Origin: Pseudeuparius sepicola
Lineage: Eukaryota > Arthropoda > Insecta > Coleoptera > Anthribidae
DNA length: 64,000 bases
Direction: 5' to 3'
Assembly (NCBI GenBank): GCA_963920635.1
Contig: OY987298.1
Location: 110,055,309-110,119,308 of the forward strand
Part shown: positions 50,973 to 62,200 of the stretch, piece after piece
Layout of the letters: each line of letters opens with the position of its first letter
How positions within the stretch are numbered: position 1 is the stretch's first letter
Position numbers and translations under genes: made by a program
Notes under the pieces: model-generated
The model's input: the letters and a program-made list of their open reading frames with translations, nothing else
Told to the model about the DNA's origin: nothing
Database searches by the model: none

Positions 50973-52075
50973 TTACTTCTTAATGGTCTCATACAAGTCA
51001 GTTCTTCTCTGATGGAATATGGGTATCTGCTGCCTCACTTTGTCACATTCAGTCAAATCGATATCACTGTAAACAATTTCCTCTTCGGCACCAGCAGTGG
51101 CTAAAACTTTGCCCCAAGGATTGGTGACTTGAGAATGACCCCATGCTATATAGCCCTGCTCGTTTCTGGCAGGGCTTATGGCAAAAACATATAGTTGGTT
51201 GTCTAGAGCCCTGGCTCGCTGAAGCAGTTCCCAATGAATTGGACCTAAGAGAAATAGGCAAGTGGATCCAATGTATTTAGAGCTGAATCAAAAAAATGCT
51301 TAAATCATAGACATGCATGCTGTTAATTGCATTTTTGTGTTGTAAATAAAAAACTGTTACTATTCTCAAAACTGTTATTAAATATATATATATATATATA
51401 GAAATTAAAAATTGTAACTATTTACATATTTAAATTGTAATATATAAGCTTACCGGTGGTCATGTTGAAAGCACCAGGATAGATTAACAGCTCACATCCT
51501 TCCAATCTGTACAATTTTGCCAATTCCTCGAAGCGCAAGTCATAGCAAATACCGAGTCCAATTTTAACACCGTCTACACTAAATGTTGTCAACTCATTCC
51601 CAGGATGCAACACTTCAGATTCTTTAAATGTAATACCACCAGGTATGTCAATATCAAATAAATGCATTTTTCTGTATTTTGCAATTAGCTTTCCTTCGGG
51701 ATTCCAAACGGTACAGGTGTTGTAAAGTTTACCATTTTCTACTTCAGGAAATGTACCACCGACTGGACATTAAAACATTAAAAATTTGCAACCTAATCAA
51801 TTCCTTAAACGGCAGGTTACCTACCTACCTAAATAAATGCTGTGCTCTTGAGCAGCTTCTGATAACATATCAGAGGTTGGGCCATTTGGAATAGACTCTG
51901 CATATTCATCAAAAAATTTGGTTCCATAAGGAGAGTTGAAGCACTCTGGCAAAGCAATAAGCTTAGCTCCTGCCTTTTTAGCTTCCGATATCAATTTAGC
52001 AGCATTTTGAAGATTCATACCGCGGTCTTTGCCAATTCTTGATTGAATAAGAGCTGCTTTAAAGAGCTTCATCAT
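50973..52075 (-). CDS. NIT2: Omega-amidase/nitrilase NIT2, three coding exons
   Basis: Exons 52075-51829, 51762-51454 and 51244-50973 join to 828 nt (275 aa plus stop), close to the 276 aa of vertebrate NIT2. Introns are GT..AG. The nitrilase triad is complete: E44 (LPECFN), K114 (KYRKMHLFD), C155 (LGICYDLRF). YLVGGTFPE spans the first junction and GPIHW the second. The enzyme hydrolyses alpha-ketoglutaramate and alpha-ketosuccinamate to 2-oxoacid and ammonia. No signal peptide; cytosolic, possibly also mitochondrial. The second ATG (52072) could also start it. No break is visible, so this is a functional host gene. Confidence 0.93.
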
Positions 52076-52516
52076 TTCGTTATCGGTTCTTTATAATCAC
52101 ACCACAGATCAAAAATATAAAATGAATCACATAATAATATACAAAAAAAAAGGCTCCTAAATAATTTTATAATTTTCCTACCACTTCAACCCATCAAACT
52201 TTAACTGCTTTAACCAAAGATTATGATTTTTGACATTTGACCTAACTTTTGTATAATCTAGGGTTACTTATGTGAAGTTGGCGTCGGACGCCATCGCCTG
52301 ACGCTGGCGCCTCGCGAATCTCGGCGAAGGACTGTCGGGCAGTGCAATAGTCAAGCGCACAGAAGCTTAAATTTACCAGGAGTTGCGGTTTTTCGGTTTT
52401 TGGGGATAGGTATTACGCGAATTTTTACGGAAAGTAGAGAAAGGTTGAGAGAGTTCCACGTTACAAAAACGGCAAACTGTTAAAAAAAATGCGGGAATGT
52501 TAAATACGTAAATTTT
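52076..52516. other. 5' flank of NIT2 and intergenic
   Basis: No gene is seen. A GC-richer patch with GGCGTCGGACGCCATCGCC (about 52280-52330) lies 200 bp upstream of NIT2. Confidence 0.45.
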
Positions 52517-52935
52517 ACAGTCTTCCCCACTTTTTTTGGAACCAAATAATTTTTAGTAGAAGTATACAAGGTATAGGGCAACAACCCTGAGATAGTTTAA
52601 AGGTGGCACACCATTGGCTAAAGGTTGAAAAATATTAAAACTATGAACAAATCGGAGCCGCGCGTTAAATTCAAGTCAATATGACAGTCTTCCCCAACTT
52701 TTTTCGGGACCGAATAATTTTTAAAAAGTAGATAAGAGATAGGGCAACATCCCTGAAGAACATCCCTGCCTGAGGGGGTTTAAAGTTAGCACACCATTGG
52801 CTAAGGTTTGAAAAATATTAAAACTCTGAACAATTCGGAGCCGCGCGCGTTAAATTTGCCTCAATATGACAGTCCTCCCCAACTTTTTTCGGAACCGAAT
52901 AATTTTTAAAAAGTAGACAAGAGATAGGTCAACAA
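52517..52935. repeat. Tandem repeat, about 2.4 units of 167-185 bp
   Basis: Units start near 52517, 52684 and 52869, each with ACAGTC(T/C)TCCCCA, GAACCGAATAATTTTT, CACACCATTGGCTAA and CGGAGCCGCGCGTTAAAT. It ends where the LINE fragment begins, so it may be the flank of that element. Confidence 0.85.
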
Positions 52936-52950
52936 CTATGAGGGAGCCGG

Positions 52951-53487
52951 CTCACTTTCAAAAAACACACTGAACACATCAGACAAAAAGCCCTAAAAAT
53001 ATACAAAGCAGTGTATCCGATGATCCACAAAGGATCCAAACTCCCAATACAGTCAAAACTCACTCTCTACAAAACCATTGTTCGCCCCGTGATGACCTAT
53101 GCTTGTGCTGGCTGGCAGCACATGGCAAAAACTCATCACAAAAGACTCCAAGCAGTTCAAAGTCGTTGTCTTAGGACTATCACAGGTGCCGATTGGTACG
53201 TCGCCAATCGCCACATCCACCGTGACATGAATATATCTCCTTTAAATGATTATATAAAGAAACACAGACGGAGACTCGTCCAAACGCTCTTCTCCGAGCT
53301 GCTACAAATTATGACCCAAATCCCGATCTGCCACACAAAAGACCCCGATACACTCTCATCTGATCTGAGGTATACTCTAGTCCTTTTTCTTAAAAGGCAA
53401 GAAACCGGCACCGTCGCATGTTATTGCGACGGTGCCGAACAAACTGCCACTCGTCTGGCGAAAATCCACTTAAAGGTTAGGTGTTAG
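52951..53487 (+). pseudogene. Jockey-like LINE reverse transcriptase, C-terminal fragment
   Basis: An uninterrupted frame from about 52951 encodes LTFKKHTEHIRQKALKIYKA, then KLPIQSKLTLYKTIVRPVMTYACAGW and LQAVQSRCLRTITGADWYVAN, the end of the RT and the thumb region of Jockey-clade retrotransposons. The first possible ATG is 53020 and the protein has no catalytic RT motifs, so it is a 5'-truncated copy. No poly(A) tail is obvious. Confidence 0.85.
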
Positions 53488-53913
53488 GTTAGCGAATGAC
53501 AAGTAATTACCGCGGTTACATGACGGTTATGCACCAGTGCTATAACCGTTTTAGTCGCTTAAAAGCAATTGGTTATTTGTTGATCATATTTGGGGTAGAT
53601 GTTTTAATTTGGAAAATTTCAATAACGAAAATATAGACAGGTACCTAAAAACTCTATTACAAAAAATCCTATTACACTTACTAAATATTTTTTATCTTCA
53701 TCCAATTCAAATAAATTCGTAACTTTTTGGCTTATGATTAGGCCCACAACCCACAACCACGGCCATCGTAAAATAAACTGGACTACTCTTCCAATGCATT
53801 CATTTCTCCCACCTATATACATATACATGTTCCACCGAAAGGTCGGCCATATTGGGCACACACGTCATTGGCTGACAAATGTCAAATGCACAAAGACCGT
53901 GGTTGACCCAGAT
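53488..53913. other. Intergenic, no gene seen
   Basis: No supported coding region. The open frame 53619-53861 (minus) has no recognisable feature. Confidence 0.45.
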
Positions 53914-54492
53914 TAATGCGCGTTACAAGCTGCGCGAACTGCCTAATAAAAGTGGCGGCCATATTAAACCAACTTTACTACAACTTTACTAAACTTACCG
54001 AAAAAATGATACTGCAAACGTCAAACTGGAAACAATATGCTGGACATTACATTTGCCTGGAAATAGGATGCGCAGTAGGTCAAAGCGCGTTCTCCCTACT
54101 CCATTTCTCTGGGTTCCCAGAGTTTGACGTTTGCAGTTTGTTTTCAGCGATAGTTGTTGTATTTTCAGCAGAGAAATGGTCAGTGTTTTTGGAAAATGTC
54201 GTGTGCAGTACCAAGCTGTAAAGGCCGCTCCACATTCGCGACGCGAAACCCCGCGAAGAGGCGCGAACATGAGTGTGGAGGTTGTCGGCTTTCGCGTAGT
54301 TTTCACGGCTTCACGTTCGCGCTTTCCGGTGTTCCCCGATCGGAGTCTGTTTTTTGTCCCGCGACAAATGAATTATAAGTCTAGGAGACCCCCGGAAGTA
54401 TCATTTTTTCGGTAAGTTTAGTAAAGTTGTAATAAAGTTGGTTTAATATGGCCGCCACTTTTATTAGGCAGTTCGCGCTGCTTGTAGCGCGT
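53914..54492 (+). mobile_element. Foldback element with a partial THAP exon (copy 1)
   Basis: The arms at 53918-54013 and 54397-54492 are inverted (GCGCGAACTGCCTAATAAAA and TTTTATTAGGCAGTTCGCGC). Between them, plus strand, ATGTCGTGTGCAGTACCAAG (54197) encodes MSCAVPSCK, the first zinc ligands of a THAP domain, and 54369-54414 encodes NYKSRRPPEVSFFR followed by GTAAGT, the classical end of a THAP first exon. A GC-rich insertion (about 54225-54368) separates the two. THAP domains occur in P-element transposases, so the element is probably related; no catalytic part remains. Confidence 0.7.
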
Positions 54493-54874
54493 TCTCCCTA
54501 CTCCATTTCTCTGGGTTGGCCGTTGTCAAATGTAATTTTGTGTTGCCACCACAAATTTCGCTTTTCCCCTAGAATGCACTTTAAATCCACTAGAATGCAC
54601 ACAATATGGCGGCTATCCAGGCGGGCGCCAGCGCCTTCTGCCGGATGGCTAAAAATTGTGGGAGGGACTAGGGTCCAATGGCGGTCCTGTTTATTTTACG
54701 AGGGCCGTTCCCATAACCCACAATACCATAAAAAATTAGTAGAGAGAGAGAGATAGAGAGCTATAGAGGTAGCTATCCAGGCAGGCAGCGCCCTCTGCCG
54801 GATGGCTAAAAATTTGTAGACGGACAGTTTATTTTACGAGGGTCGTTTCCAAAGCTCGGTATTTACCGGGTATA
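54493..54874. other. Intergenic with duplicated block
   Basis: Two similar blocks (about 54612-54690 and 54770-54845: GCTATCCAGGC, GGCAGCGCC.TCTGCCGGATGG, TTTATTTTACGAGGG) lie in direct orientation around a GAGA run. No gene. Confidence 0.55.
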
Positions 54875-56111
54875 AAATGTCATTCAAGGCCTACTATAAA
54901 GACAGGCCCTGGCGCAAAAAAATCACGTGACCATCTTAGTCAGACGTTACATGTCATTGGTCACATAACTGGAAGCGGCAGATTGGGTTTTGAGAAGTTT
55001 TCAATGTTTAAAGTGTTTTTAAACGTCTTAGTTTATATTTTAGAAACAAGTTTGTGTCTAGTGCGCGTGTGTCCTGGCGGAGGGGAACCGTCCAGGTGTT
55101 ATTATGGCCTCTGGGTGGGAGCACGATAAACTGGTGGGAGCCGTGCCGTCCAGGAGTATTGGTGCCGCTCGCACCGACGCGTGAGCGCTGTAAAGGGGAA
55201 TTCTCCCCCGAACCACAGAATAGGGAGCCCGGAATTCCGGAATGGACTATTATGGGCATGGACCGTATTGGACAGTGGAGCCTGATTCACAGAGGGGTGA
55301 ACTGCTTACGGGAGATCCGCGAGTTCAGACGGTCCGGGTGGCTGGAAGCCGTTCCCGTTGACCACGTTCGGGTTTGTGTATTTATTGTATTCACCATTCA
55401 CCTTGTGCGAAATAAATCAGTGTTGTAACCGTTGATTTTCGTTTCGGTTTATCTATTCGGTCTTTCACGCTGCCGAACAACTGAGACCTCGTCAATATTT
55501 GCAGTATACCTAGGTACCTACTGAGGTTAGTTTTTATTTTTATTTCGTAAAAAATAACCTAAATACCAAATATTGGGTATGTTTATATTATATTTATACA
55601 TATTACAAAAGCCAGGAAGAAAGTGTCGCCATAACAAACATTTGTTTTGCCTCGGGATGAAAATTTCCGTCAAAAATGGATTCGTCAAATTCCAACTGAG
55701 ATTTAATTTCTAAAAAACCCTTAAGTATGTGTGACTAACACATTTTCAAGAAAGTGAAACAATAATTAAAGTGGACAAATGTGTTGTGGGAGGAAAATAC
55801 CTATAGAGAATATCACCTAAGCTAAAGGAAGGTGATGTCCTAACAATTTTTGAGAAGTCCCAAAATATTGTGAGTGCCCAAAACAGCCGAGGCAGGTTGA
55901 AAATTTTGAAAAAACGATTAGAGAAAGCTTGGATGCACAAATCCAATAATGTAATAGATGAAAGAAAACTTGCCAAATTGTTACGAAATTTGTTTTTTCT
56001 ACTTCTCTCCAAAAATGCCTTTCATTATATAGAACTAAGTTGGTCACGTGACTACGCGATTATGCGTTAGCGCCGTGGCCTGTCTTTATCGTTAGCCTCG
56101 AATGTCATTTT
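54875..56111. mobile_element. TIR element with a GC-rich core
   Basis: Left CTATAAAGACAGGCCCTGGCGC and right GCGCCGTGGCCTGTCTTTAT are inverted, preceded and followed by ATG.CATTC and GAATGTCAT. The interior at about 55040-55430 is GC-rich, ends in a poly(A) signal (GAAATAAATCAG, about 55409) and has one open frame (55054-55428) without a known domain; it might be a solo LTR or a captured gene. Family unknown. Confidence 0.55.
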
Positions 56112-56272
56112 GATGGCGTCACAAAGGGCTTGTTGATGAAGTGATATTTTATTACAGTTTATAACCAAAACCGCTCGAAAACCATTGGTAAATAATATTT
56201 GTTACCGGTAATTATCGGTCTTTCGCTTGACTTCGGCTAAGATATATTAGATCTGTGGTTTCGTGGTTTGAC

Positions 56273-56482
56273 CAGAGAAATGGAGTAGGGAGAACGCGCT
56301 TTGACCAGAAAAATTGAGTATTTCTCTGGCTTTGACCTACTGTGCAACCTATTTCCAGGCAAATTTAATGGCCGCCATATTAATAATATGGTCGATTGAT
56401 TTTAGCGTTATGTCGTGTTCTGTGAAAGACTGTAAGAATTTTACAAGAGGAAGACGTGGGGGAATATCTTTTTTCCGATAAG
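56273..56482 (+). mobile_element. THAP element fragment (copy 2)
   Basis: CCAGAGAAATGGAGTAGGGA marks the end shared with the other copies. ATG at 56411 encodes MSCSVKDCKNFTRGRRGGIS and FFR before a stop, the N-terminal half of a THAP domain with its first two cysteines. The donor seen in copies 1 and 3 is replaced by ATAAGG. Confidence 0.65.
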
Positions 56483-58284
56483 GATTTTCCAATAGATTTG
56501 TTTAGTTTTTTCAGTTCTCAGTGCCGTACCTCTCTGTACCAATTACATTTATTACTCTTTAGAAAGGTCATTTTAGTGTGTATTTAAGTGTACACTTTTT
56601 TGCACTTAATTTACATAATACCAAACAAGGTTAGTAGAGTTGCGGTAGAGTATAAATAGTCTCAGACCTGGACCAACACTATATTAAAGACCTGTGCATA
56701 GCGCTGTTTCAAGCGATCGCCACTGGGGCTACACGACGAAACAAATTTACAAGGTGGTTTTAGTTAAAACACCATTGTTGCAGAATCTTAAAAACATGCA
56801 AATATGTCTGTTACAACGAAGTTAATATTCAAAATAAAATAAAATATTTGTTTGTGATGTCCCTCTAATTTGACAAGTTCACATGGCATATTTCCATACA
56901 TTTTCTAAGAAAAGCGAGTGTAAAAAGCAAGCAAGAGTATTTGGTACCTTTTGGTTTGAAACACAGTCCATGGCTAGTTGTAGTATGTGAAAGCATAAAA
57001 CACATTAGATTTTTCAGTTTCTTCTTTATATGGGGGACTATTGGTTCGCTTTGAAGCTATAAACAAAATTTTCTATTTTCATTCCTGCACACGTTAAAAA
57101 ATACTCTTCCAAAATAATATCTTTAATTTTCGCTTCTTCAGCTGGTTGTTCAGATCATACCATAATTCCAAAATAGTGTTTGTTCTTCTGAAATTCACCT
57201 AATGGTCTGTGCATACCATTTTCTTCATGTGCGCGAAAATTTCATATTATCACAAACAAATCTACCTCGAAAAGCCATATTAATAGGATAAAACTGCCAA
57301 ATACTGGATGCAAAGAAAATTCGTTACCGTAAAAAGAAGGTAAATCGTAATAAAGCTGGATATTTAAAATTTTGGCATGCTCGGGTCTTTAATATAGTGT
57401 TGGTCCAGGCTCGGGTCTTTAATATAGTGTTGGTCCAGCTCAGACTAATAAATAAATAGTCTGAGTAAATAGTTGATACATAACCTTGCATATGTACCAA
57501 ATACCAAACACGTAGCCCAGAGTTACACTCGAAACAAACGCAAATATGCAAAAAGTGTAACCTGACCTGGTGTACACTAGGGTTCCTTAACCCTAGTGTA
57601 CACATGAGTAGGAGCCACAGAGATCTATTGTATGTACCACAGAGATCATATATATAGGTAAAGTATGGACAAGACCCTTTTATGGCAAATTGTGGATCTG
57701 CGCCTGGGCCTATGGAACATGCGCATTAGACCTTCAGACCGCGCAATTCAAAACAATTCGAATGTGCATGCATTCAAACTTTAACGCTAAAACAAATAAG
57801 CTACTAATAGTTTCTTACACGGGTTAAAAATCGCCCCAAGTAAAGTGATCTATCTGGGCGACGTATTCATATATTAAAATTTGTTGGGATTAAACTAGAG
57901 CCCTATGAATAGAGGTAACTTACTTGTGGAAACTCAATCCTTCTGTTTTGGAATCACATTTACCATAGAGATCAATAGTTTCTATGACATTTACCCATGC
58001 TTCTGCAGAATAATAATAACAATAAAATATAAAACACAAACTTGAACAAAACGCGAAGAAACTATTAATAATTAGCTGAAATTCGAAAAAATTATGCCAA
58101 AAAGCCTCTATGCTGCAAAGTGGCTGCACACAACAGTAGGTTATACTTCGTTTGTCAAATGGCTGTCGAAGAGTGTTAAGTTTCACAAAACACTACCTCA
58201 AATTGCAAATGCGCATGTCCACTGGGCCTATTTATATGCTATTTTTACTATTTTTTTATAAGATCTCTGTGGTAAAATGTATAT
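56483..58284. other. Intergenic with inverted repeat and 36-bp tandem duplication
   Basis: CCTGGACCAACACTATATTA at 56668 pairs with two tandem inverse copies at 57378-57449 (TAATATAGTGTTGGTCCAG), suggesting a degraded TIR element at about 56630-57500. No gene is supported; the open frame at 57920-58186 (minus) starts at GTG. Confidence 0.5.
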
Positions 58285-58815
58285 GACATGAGTATACCAG
58301 AGAAATGGATTAGGGAGAATACGCTACAAGCTGCGCGAACTCCCTAATAAAAGTGGCGGCCATATTAAACCAACTTCATCCATGGGCGTATCATTGTTAA
58401 CAGACTTGGTACTGCAGACTGCTTTCGAGGTCTTCGTCCTCGTTCGCCACGATGCACAGTAAAGGCATCAGCAGCAAAATGTTTTGAACAAACAAATTTA
58501 TTTGGACTCAAAGTCCAATCAGTCCCCAAGTTAAGAATTTTTAACCACATATTCAATCATTAAAAGTATACAGATGCGCGCCTATGGTGCCCAAAATTTC
58601 GGCGATTGTTTTTACTAAACTTACCGAAAAAATGATACTCCCGGAGGTCTCCTAGACTTATAATTCTAACAGCTTGGTACTCCACACGACATTTTCCAAA
58701 AACACCGACCATTTCTCTGCTGAAAATACAACAACTACCGCTGAGAACAAACTGCAAACATCAAAGTGAGGGCAATATGGCGGCCATTAAATTTGCTTGG
58801 ACATAGGATACTGTC
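58285..58815 (-). mobile_element. THAP element with both domain halves (copy 3)
   Basis: On the minus strand, ATGTCGTGTGGAGTACCAAG (58694) starts a THAP first exon that contains one TAG and ends in VSFFR followed by GTAAGT. About 70 bp further, 58556-58365 encodes WLKILNLGTDW, FVCSKHFAADAF and AVPSLL, the second half of the THAP domain with its Cys-x2-His ligands and AVP box. Outer ends match copies 1 and 2 (CCAGAGAAATGGATTAGGGA; GGCGGCCAT). No transposase core is present. Confidence 0.72.
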
Positions 58816-59267
58816 TGGAGTACACGCAAGAACGGTCCATTCTTGGAGTATACGCAAGTGAATTTAAGATGCCAACGCCCCGACGGGACTATGCGAACTA
58901 ATATATTATTATGGGCCATCGTCACCTTGTGAACGGTGCTAGCCACCGGGTCTACACTGCGTTGTTCTTTGTTCTTGTTCGTTGTTGGCATGGCCCATAG
59001 ACTAGTTTAGCATTGAGCCTATAGGGTAATACCCCCTATAGACACCCTGTATATTTTGCCGCAAAATATACAGGGTGTCTCAAAAAACTGGGACGCTCAC
59101 TTCTGGTCTAAGCTGAAGTCAGTAATGGCTACCTACTGACAATAATTTTCGTTTACATATTATAAGAAGCTTTTCCCGCTTTTGTGTTTATACATTTTAT
59201 TTTCGACCTTTTTCCCCCCAATCAACATTTTCAGTTATTCACTAAAAATTAGAACTATTTTTTTATT
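58816..59267. other. Intergenic, contains a perfect palindrome
   Basis: No gene. A perfect hairpin at 59040-59080 is listed separately. Confidence 0.5.
59040..59080. repeat. Perfect 20-bp palindrome of MITE ends
   Basis: AGACACCCTGTATATTTTGC, one C, then its exact complement. Both arms end in the TACAGGGTGTC terminus used by foldback elements here, so it looks like two such ends fused with nothing between. Confidence 0.92.
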
Positions 59268-59480
59268 AATTCGACCTTTTGTGATTCGACCTTTTGTGAT
59301 TCGACCTTTTGTAATTCGACCTTTTGTGATTCGACCTTTCGTGTTTCGTCCTTCTGTAGTTTCGACCTTTTGTCTTTCGATCTTTTTTGATTCAACCTTT
59401 TGCGATTCAATCTTTTGTAGTTTCTATATTTTGTTTTCGACATGTTGTGATTCGGCCGATTGTAATTCGACCTTTTGATT
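59268..59480. repeat. 15-bp minisatellite (ATTCGACCTTTTGTG)n
   Basis: About 14 degenerate units. The unit length keeps frames open on both strands (98-codon and 81-codon frames), which explains the open frames here without a gene. Confidence 0.92.
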
Positions 59481-60038
59481 TTCCATCTTTTTTCCGTCAA
59501 CCTAAGCTAAGACCTAACCTAATCTATATATTTTTTGTGAAACAAAGCTGGTATGAGGCATGAACGTTAAACCAGACTTGGGTATGAGGTAGGGTTCTTT
59601 ACCCTAGTATGAGCAGAGCATATAAAACAACCAGCAGTATTTTACCCATGGCGGGAAAAGTCTGCGCACCTGTTCGCGCAGCCACCATTTGTGAATAGAT
59701 TCTGAGGGAACAAGGGTTCCTAGTCCTAGAGGGAACATATATATATATATATATTGTGGAGGGAACCAAGGACAAAGGTTACTTAACATATAAATCCTTT
59801 ATCTATGTTACTTAACCTTGGTGTGAACAGTGTGAACATATTTTATCATCAAATTTATAATTTTTTAAATAATATCACTTTTATTATTAATCACATAAAA
59901 CAAAATAAATGTGTATTTTAATAGATTTAAATATTATATTTTGTTATGTGATATATGATTACTCTAGGTTAACGTGTCCCCATGAACAATTTTGAAATTT
60001 GCATTATTTGAAAGATAAAAAATTATTCCTCTACAATT
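59481..60038. other. 5' flank of GMPPA
   Basis: Contains a (TA)10 microsatellite at about 59737-59756. No gene. Confidence 0.5.
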
Positions 60039-60331
60039 ATGTTGAAAGCTGTTATATTAATTGGAGGGCCACAAAAAGGTAAAATTAAATTCATCTTTAT
60101 ATTTCAAAAAATAATTAAAAACTTCTCTTTAGGCACTAGGTTTAGGCCGTTGTCTTTAGACATCCCGAAACCACTCTTTCCTGTTGCTGGCTTACCACTA
60201 ATTCAACATCATATAGAAGCCTGCGCTACTCTCGAGGATGTTAAAGAAATTTTGTTGATTGGTTTTTATCCAACGACACAAATTCAGCAGTTTATCAGCG
60301 ATATGCAGCATCAATACAAAGTACCGATAAA
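60039..60331 (+). CDS. GMPPA: GDP-mannose pyrophosphorylase alpha, first two coding exons
   Basis: Exon 1 (60039-60078) encodes [13 protein letters not shown], intron 60079-60132 (54 nt, GT..TTTAG), exon 2 (60133-60331) continues [20 protein letters not shown], then IQHHIEAC and LLIGFYPT. This is the nucleotidyltransferase signature G-G-x-G-T-R-x-x-P-L-S of GMPPA, which has Gly-Pro-Gln in place of the catalytic version and regulates GMPPB in GDP-mannose synthesis. Exon 2 ends before GTGAGT. No later exon is recognisable up to position 64000, so the next intron is longer than 3.6 kb and filled with transposons, or the gene is broken. Confidence 0.9.
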
Positions 60332-60932
60332 GTGAGTATAAAAGTAAAAAAGTCTAGATCTTGGGTCCCTATGTGATTTTATGTGAGTGTCAACGGAAGA
60401 ATAATAATCTGGAGGTAGGGTTCCTGGATAGGGAGAGTTGGGACAATAAAGCCATTAGTGTCATTATTCGCTGATTTGGGGCATTATGGAGATACCTATT
60501 TTCCGTCTTTTGCCCCCATAAAAATTTTAGATATCCTTAGAAACTGTATGTCACATTAGAGGTTTTTTTTTTCTATTTAGGTTATGATTTAGAAAAATTA
60601 TGGGAACTCATGGGCGGAGTGTTTTTTAATAGGAAACTGAAAGAGTTTATGTGTTGTTGCCCTTGATAAGAAAACTTTTAGGTGTAAATATGAATAACAT
60701 TATTGAATACTTTTAAGTTTTGAGTTGACAAAAATAGCAGCAAGAAAAATGACACTAAAAGAATGACACTGTTTCGACTTTAAAATAATTCAAAATAAAA
60801 ATGTTTAATATTGCACATTGGTTTTCAGGCATTAGTTGCAGCTGCCCGATTATTAGAAATAACCAATTACCTGGCATGGCGAAAATAATGTGGTTCTGCG
60901 CGTTTAGCGCGCATGCTAGCAAGTTCTGGGGA
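60332..60932 (+). other. GMPPA intron sequence
   Basis: Starts with the donor GTGAGT. A candidate acceptor TTTTCAG at about 60824-60830 precedes a short open stretch that does not resemble GMPPA. Confidence 0.5.
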
Positions 60933-60940
60933 TTATTTCA

Positions 60941-62192
60941 AGGCAGTGGCTATTTATACGTCCGACCTATATAAAAGTCGGTATAAGTCTTGCGCTGTCA
61001 TCGGCGAGTTGAGTCACGTGACTTCTTTGGACATAGATTTAACTCCGTACACGCCCGAAGTAAACTTATTTAGATAAGTCGGAAGCCGTCGGAAGTGCAT
61101 TTCTCTCAAGCGTCTTTGCAATAAGGAACGTCTGGCCTTGGTACGAACCGATGTCGAGGCAAGGGCATGCACATGTCTTTAAAGAAAAACACCGCTATGG
61201 CCAAGAGCGCTGGACAAATGTGGGTTCACGGTATTGCTCCTAAATAGCTTTATACGTGTGATTTACTAATTGTCCTACACTCACTGGGCTTACTACGGTT
61301 TTCTAGGTACTTGAGCGAATGTTATCCTAGTTCTATCGGGAAAAATGTCGGCCCTAGCCGCAAATAATAATAATAATAATAAATAGCCTTTATTTTACCT
61401 GGCGGGAGTTCAGCCATGGCTGCTATTAGGTCCAACCAGGGCATGAAAAATACAATTACAAAATACAGAGACACAGACAAAAGGGATATAAAGATACAAG
61501 ATACAAGTCGAATACAAGTATAAAGCTCCATTCATATTAGACAATTGAGTTTTTAGAATAAGTTTCTTAAGCTGCTTCCTAAACAATACAAATGAAGATG
61601 ATTTGAGAGAGGCGGGAACCTGATTATATATATAAGAGGCCATATATGAGAAAGATTTTTTAAACTGGGCAGTTTTGTGACCCGGGACGCTAATAGTATG
61701 ACCCACAAAACGCAAATTGGAATTATGAAAATTTGATCGCAAATCAAGTTTATTGTTAAGATAGATCGGAATCTTTTTATGAAGTACAGAATGGACCAGA
61801 CAAGCTAGATGGAGCAACCATCTCTGTCGCACAGTTAACCAACCGATACTCCTAATATGAGGACTCACATGTTCCCTTCTAGAGATTCCCGTAGCATAAC
61901 AAACACAAGAATTCTGCACTTTTTGAAGTCTATAAGCCTCCAACTGAGTTAAACTCAATGGCAACGAAGACAAAATAATAGTAATTGCCCCCCTCCCCCA
62001 CACAAACATGTTTTTGCTTTTGGGGTACTCCTAGTTTGGAGTATTGTGAGGGTGAGAATTATTATTATTATTATTATTAATAATCTCGGACATCATCCCA
62101 TCGACTTTGTAAACACGTGACTCAATCCACCAATGAAAGCGCAAGACGTATAGCGACTTTTATATACGTCGGACGTATAAATAGCCACTTCC
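60941..62192. mobile_element. hAT-like element with LINE inside
   Basis: Ends AGGCAGTGGCTATTTATACG and CGTATAAATAGCCACTTCC are inverted over more than 60 bp (TATATAAAAGTCG, GTCTTGCGCT, GAGTCACGTG). An 8-bp duplication TTATTTCA lies at 60933-60940 and 62193-62200. Without the LINE tail (61366-61957) it is about 660 bp. Its internal part recurs at 5728-5975. Confidence 0.85.
61366..61957 (-). mobile_element. LINE 3' end, RT C-terminal fragment
   Basis: On the minus strand it enters with LSLTQLEAYRLQKVQNSCVC, continues SRREHVSPHIRSIGWLTVRQRW and ends after a QVPASLKSSS..FRKQLKKL block, the standard C-terminus of Jockey/CR1-group ORF2. A (TAA)n tail (61366-61382) closes the 3' end. The 5' boundary at about 61957 is set by comparison with the uninterrupted paralogue at 5.8 kb. 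The open frame to 62009 starts in host repeat, not LINE. Confidence 0.85.
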
Positions 62193-62200
62193 TTATTTCA

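Noticed and set aside
55054..55428. 124-codon frame in a GC-rich island
   Set aside because: No domain, starts within a TIR element; a solo LTR or captured sequence is as likely.
57920..58186. 88-codon minus frame ending at a GTAAGT
   Set aside because: Starts at GTG after an upstream stop, no ATG or acceptor, no recognisable protein.
59182..59500. Repeat proteins (FVIRP repeats plus, KVE repeats minus)
   Set aside because: 15-bp minisatellite keeps frames open; no start context or conservation evidence.
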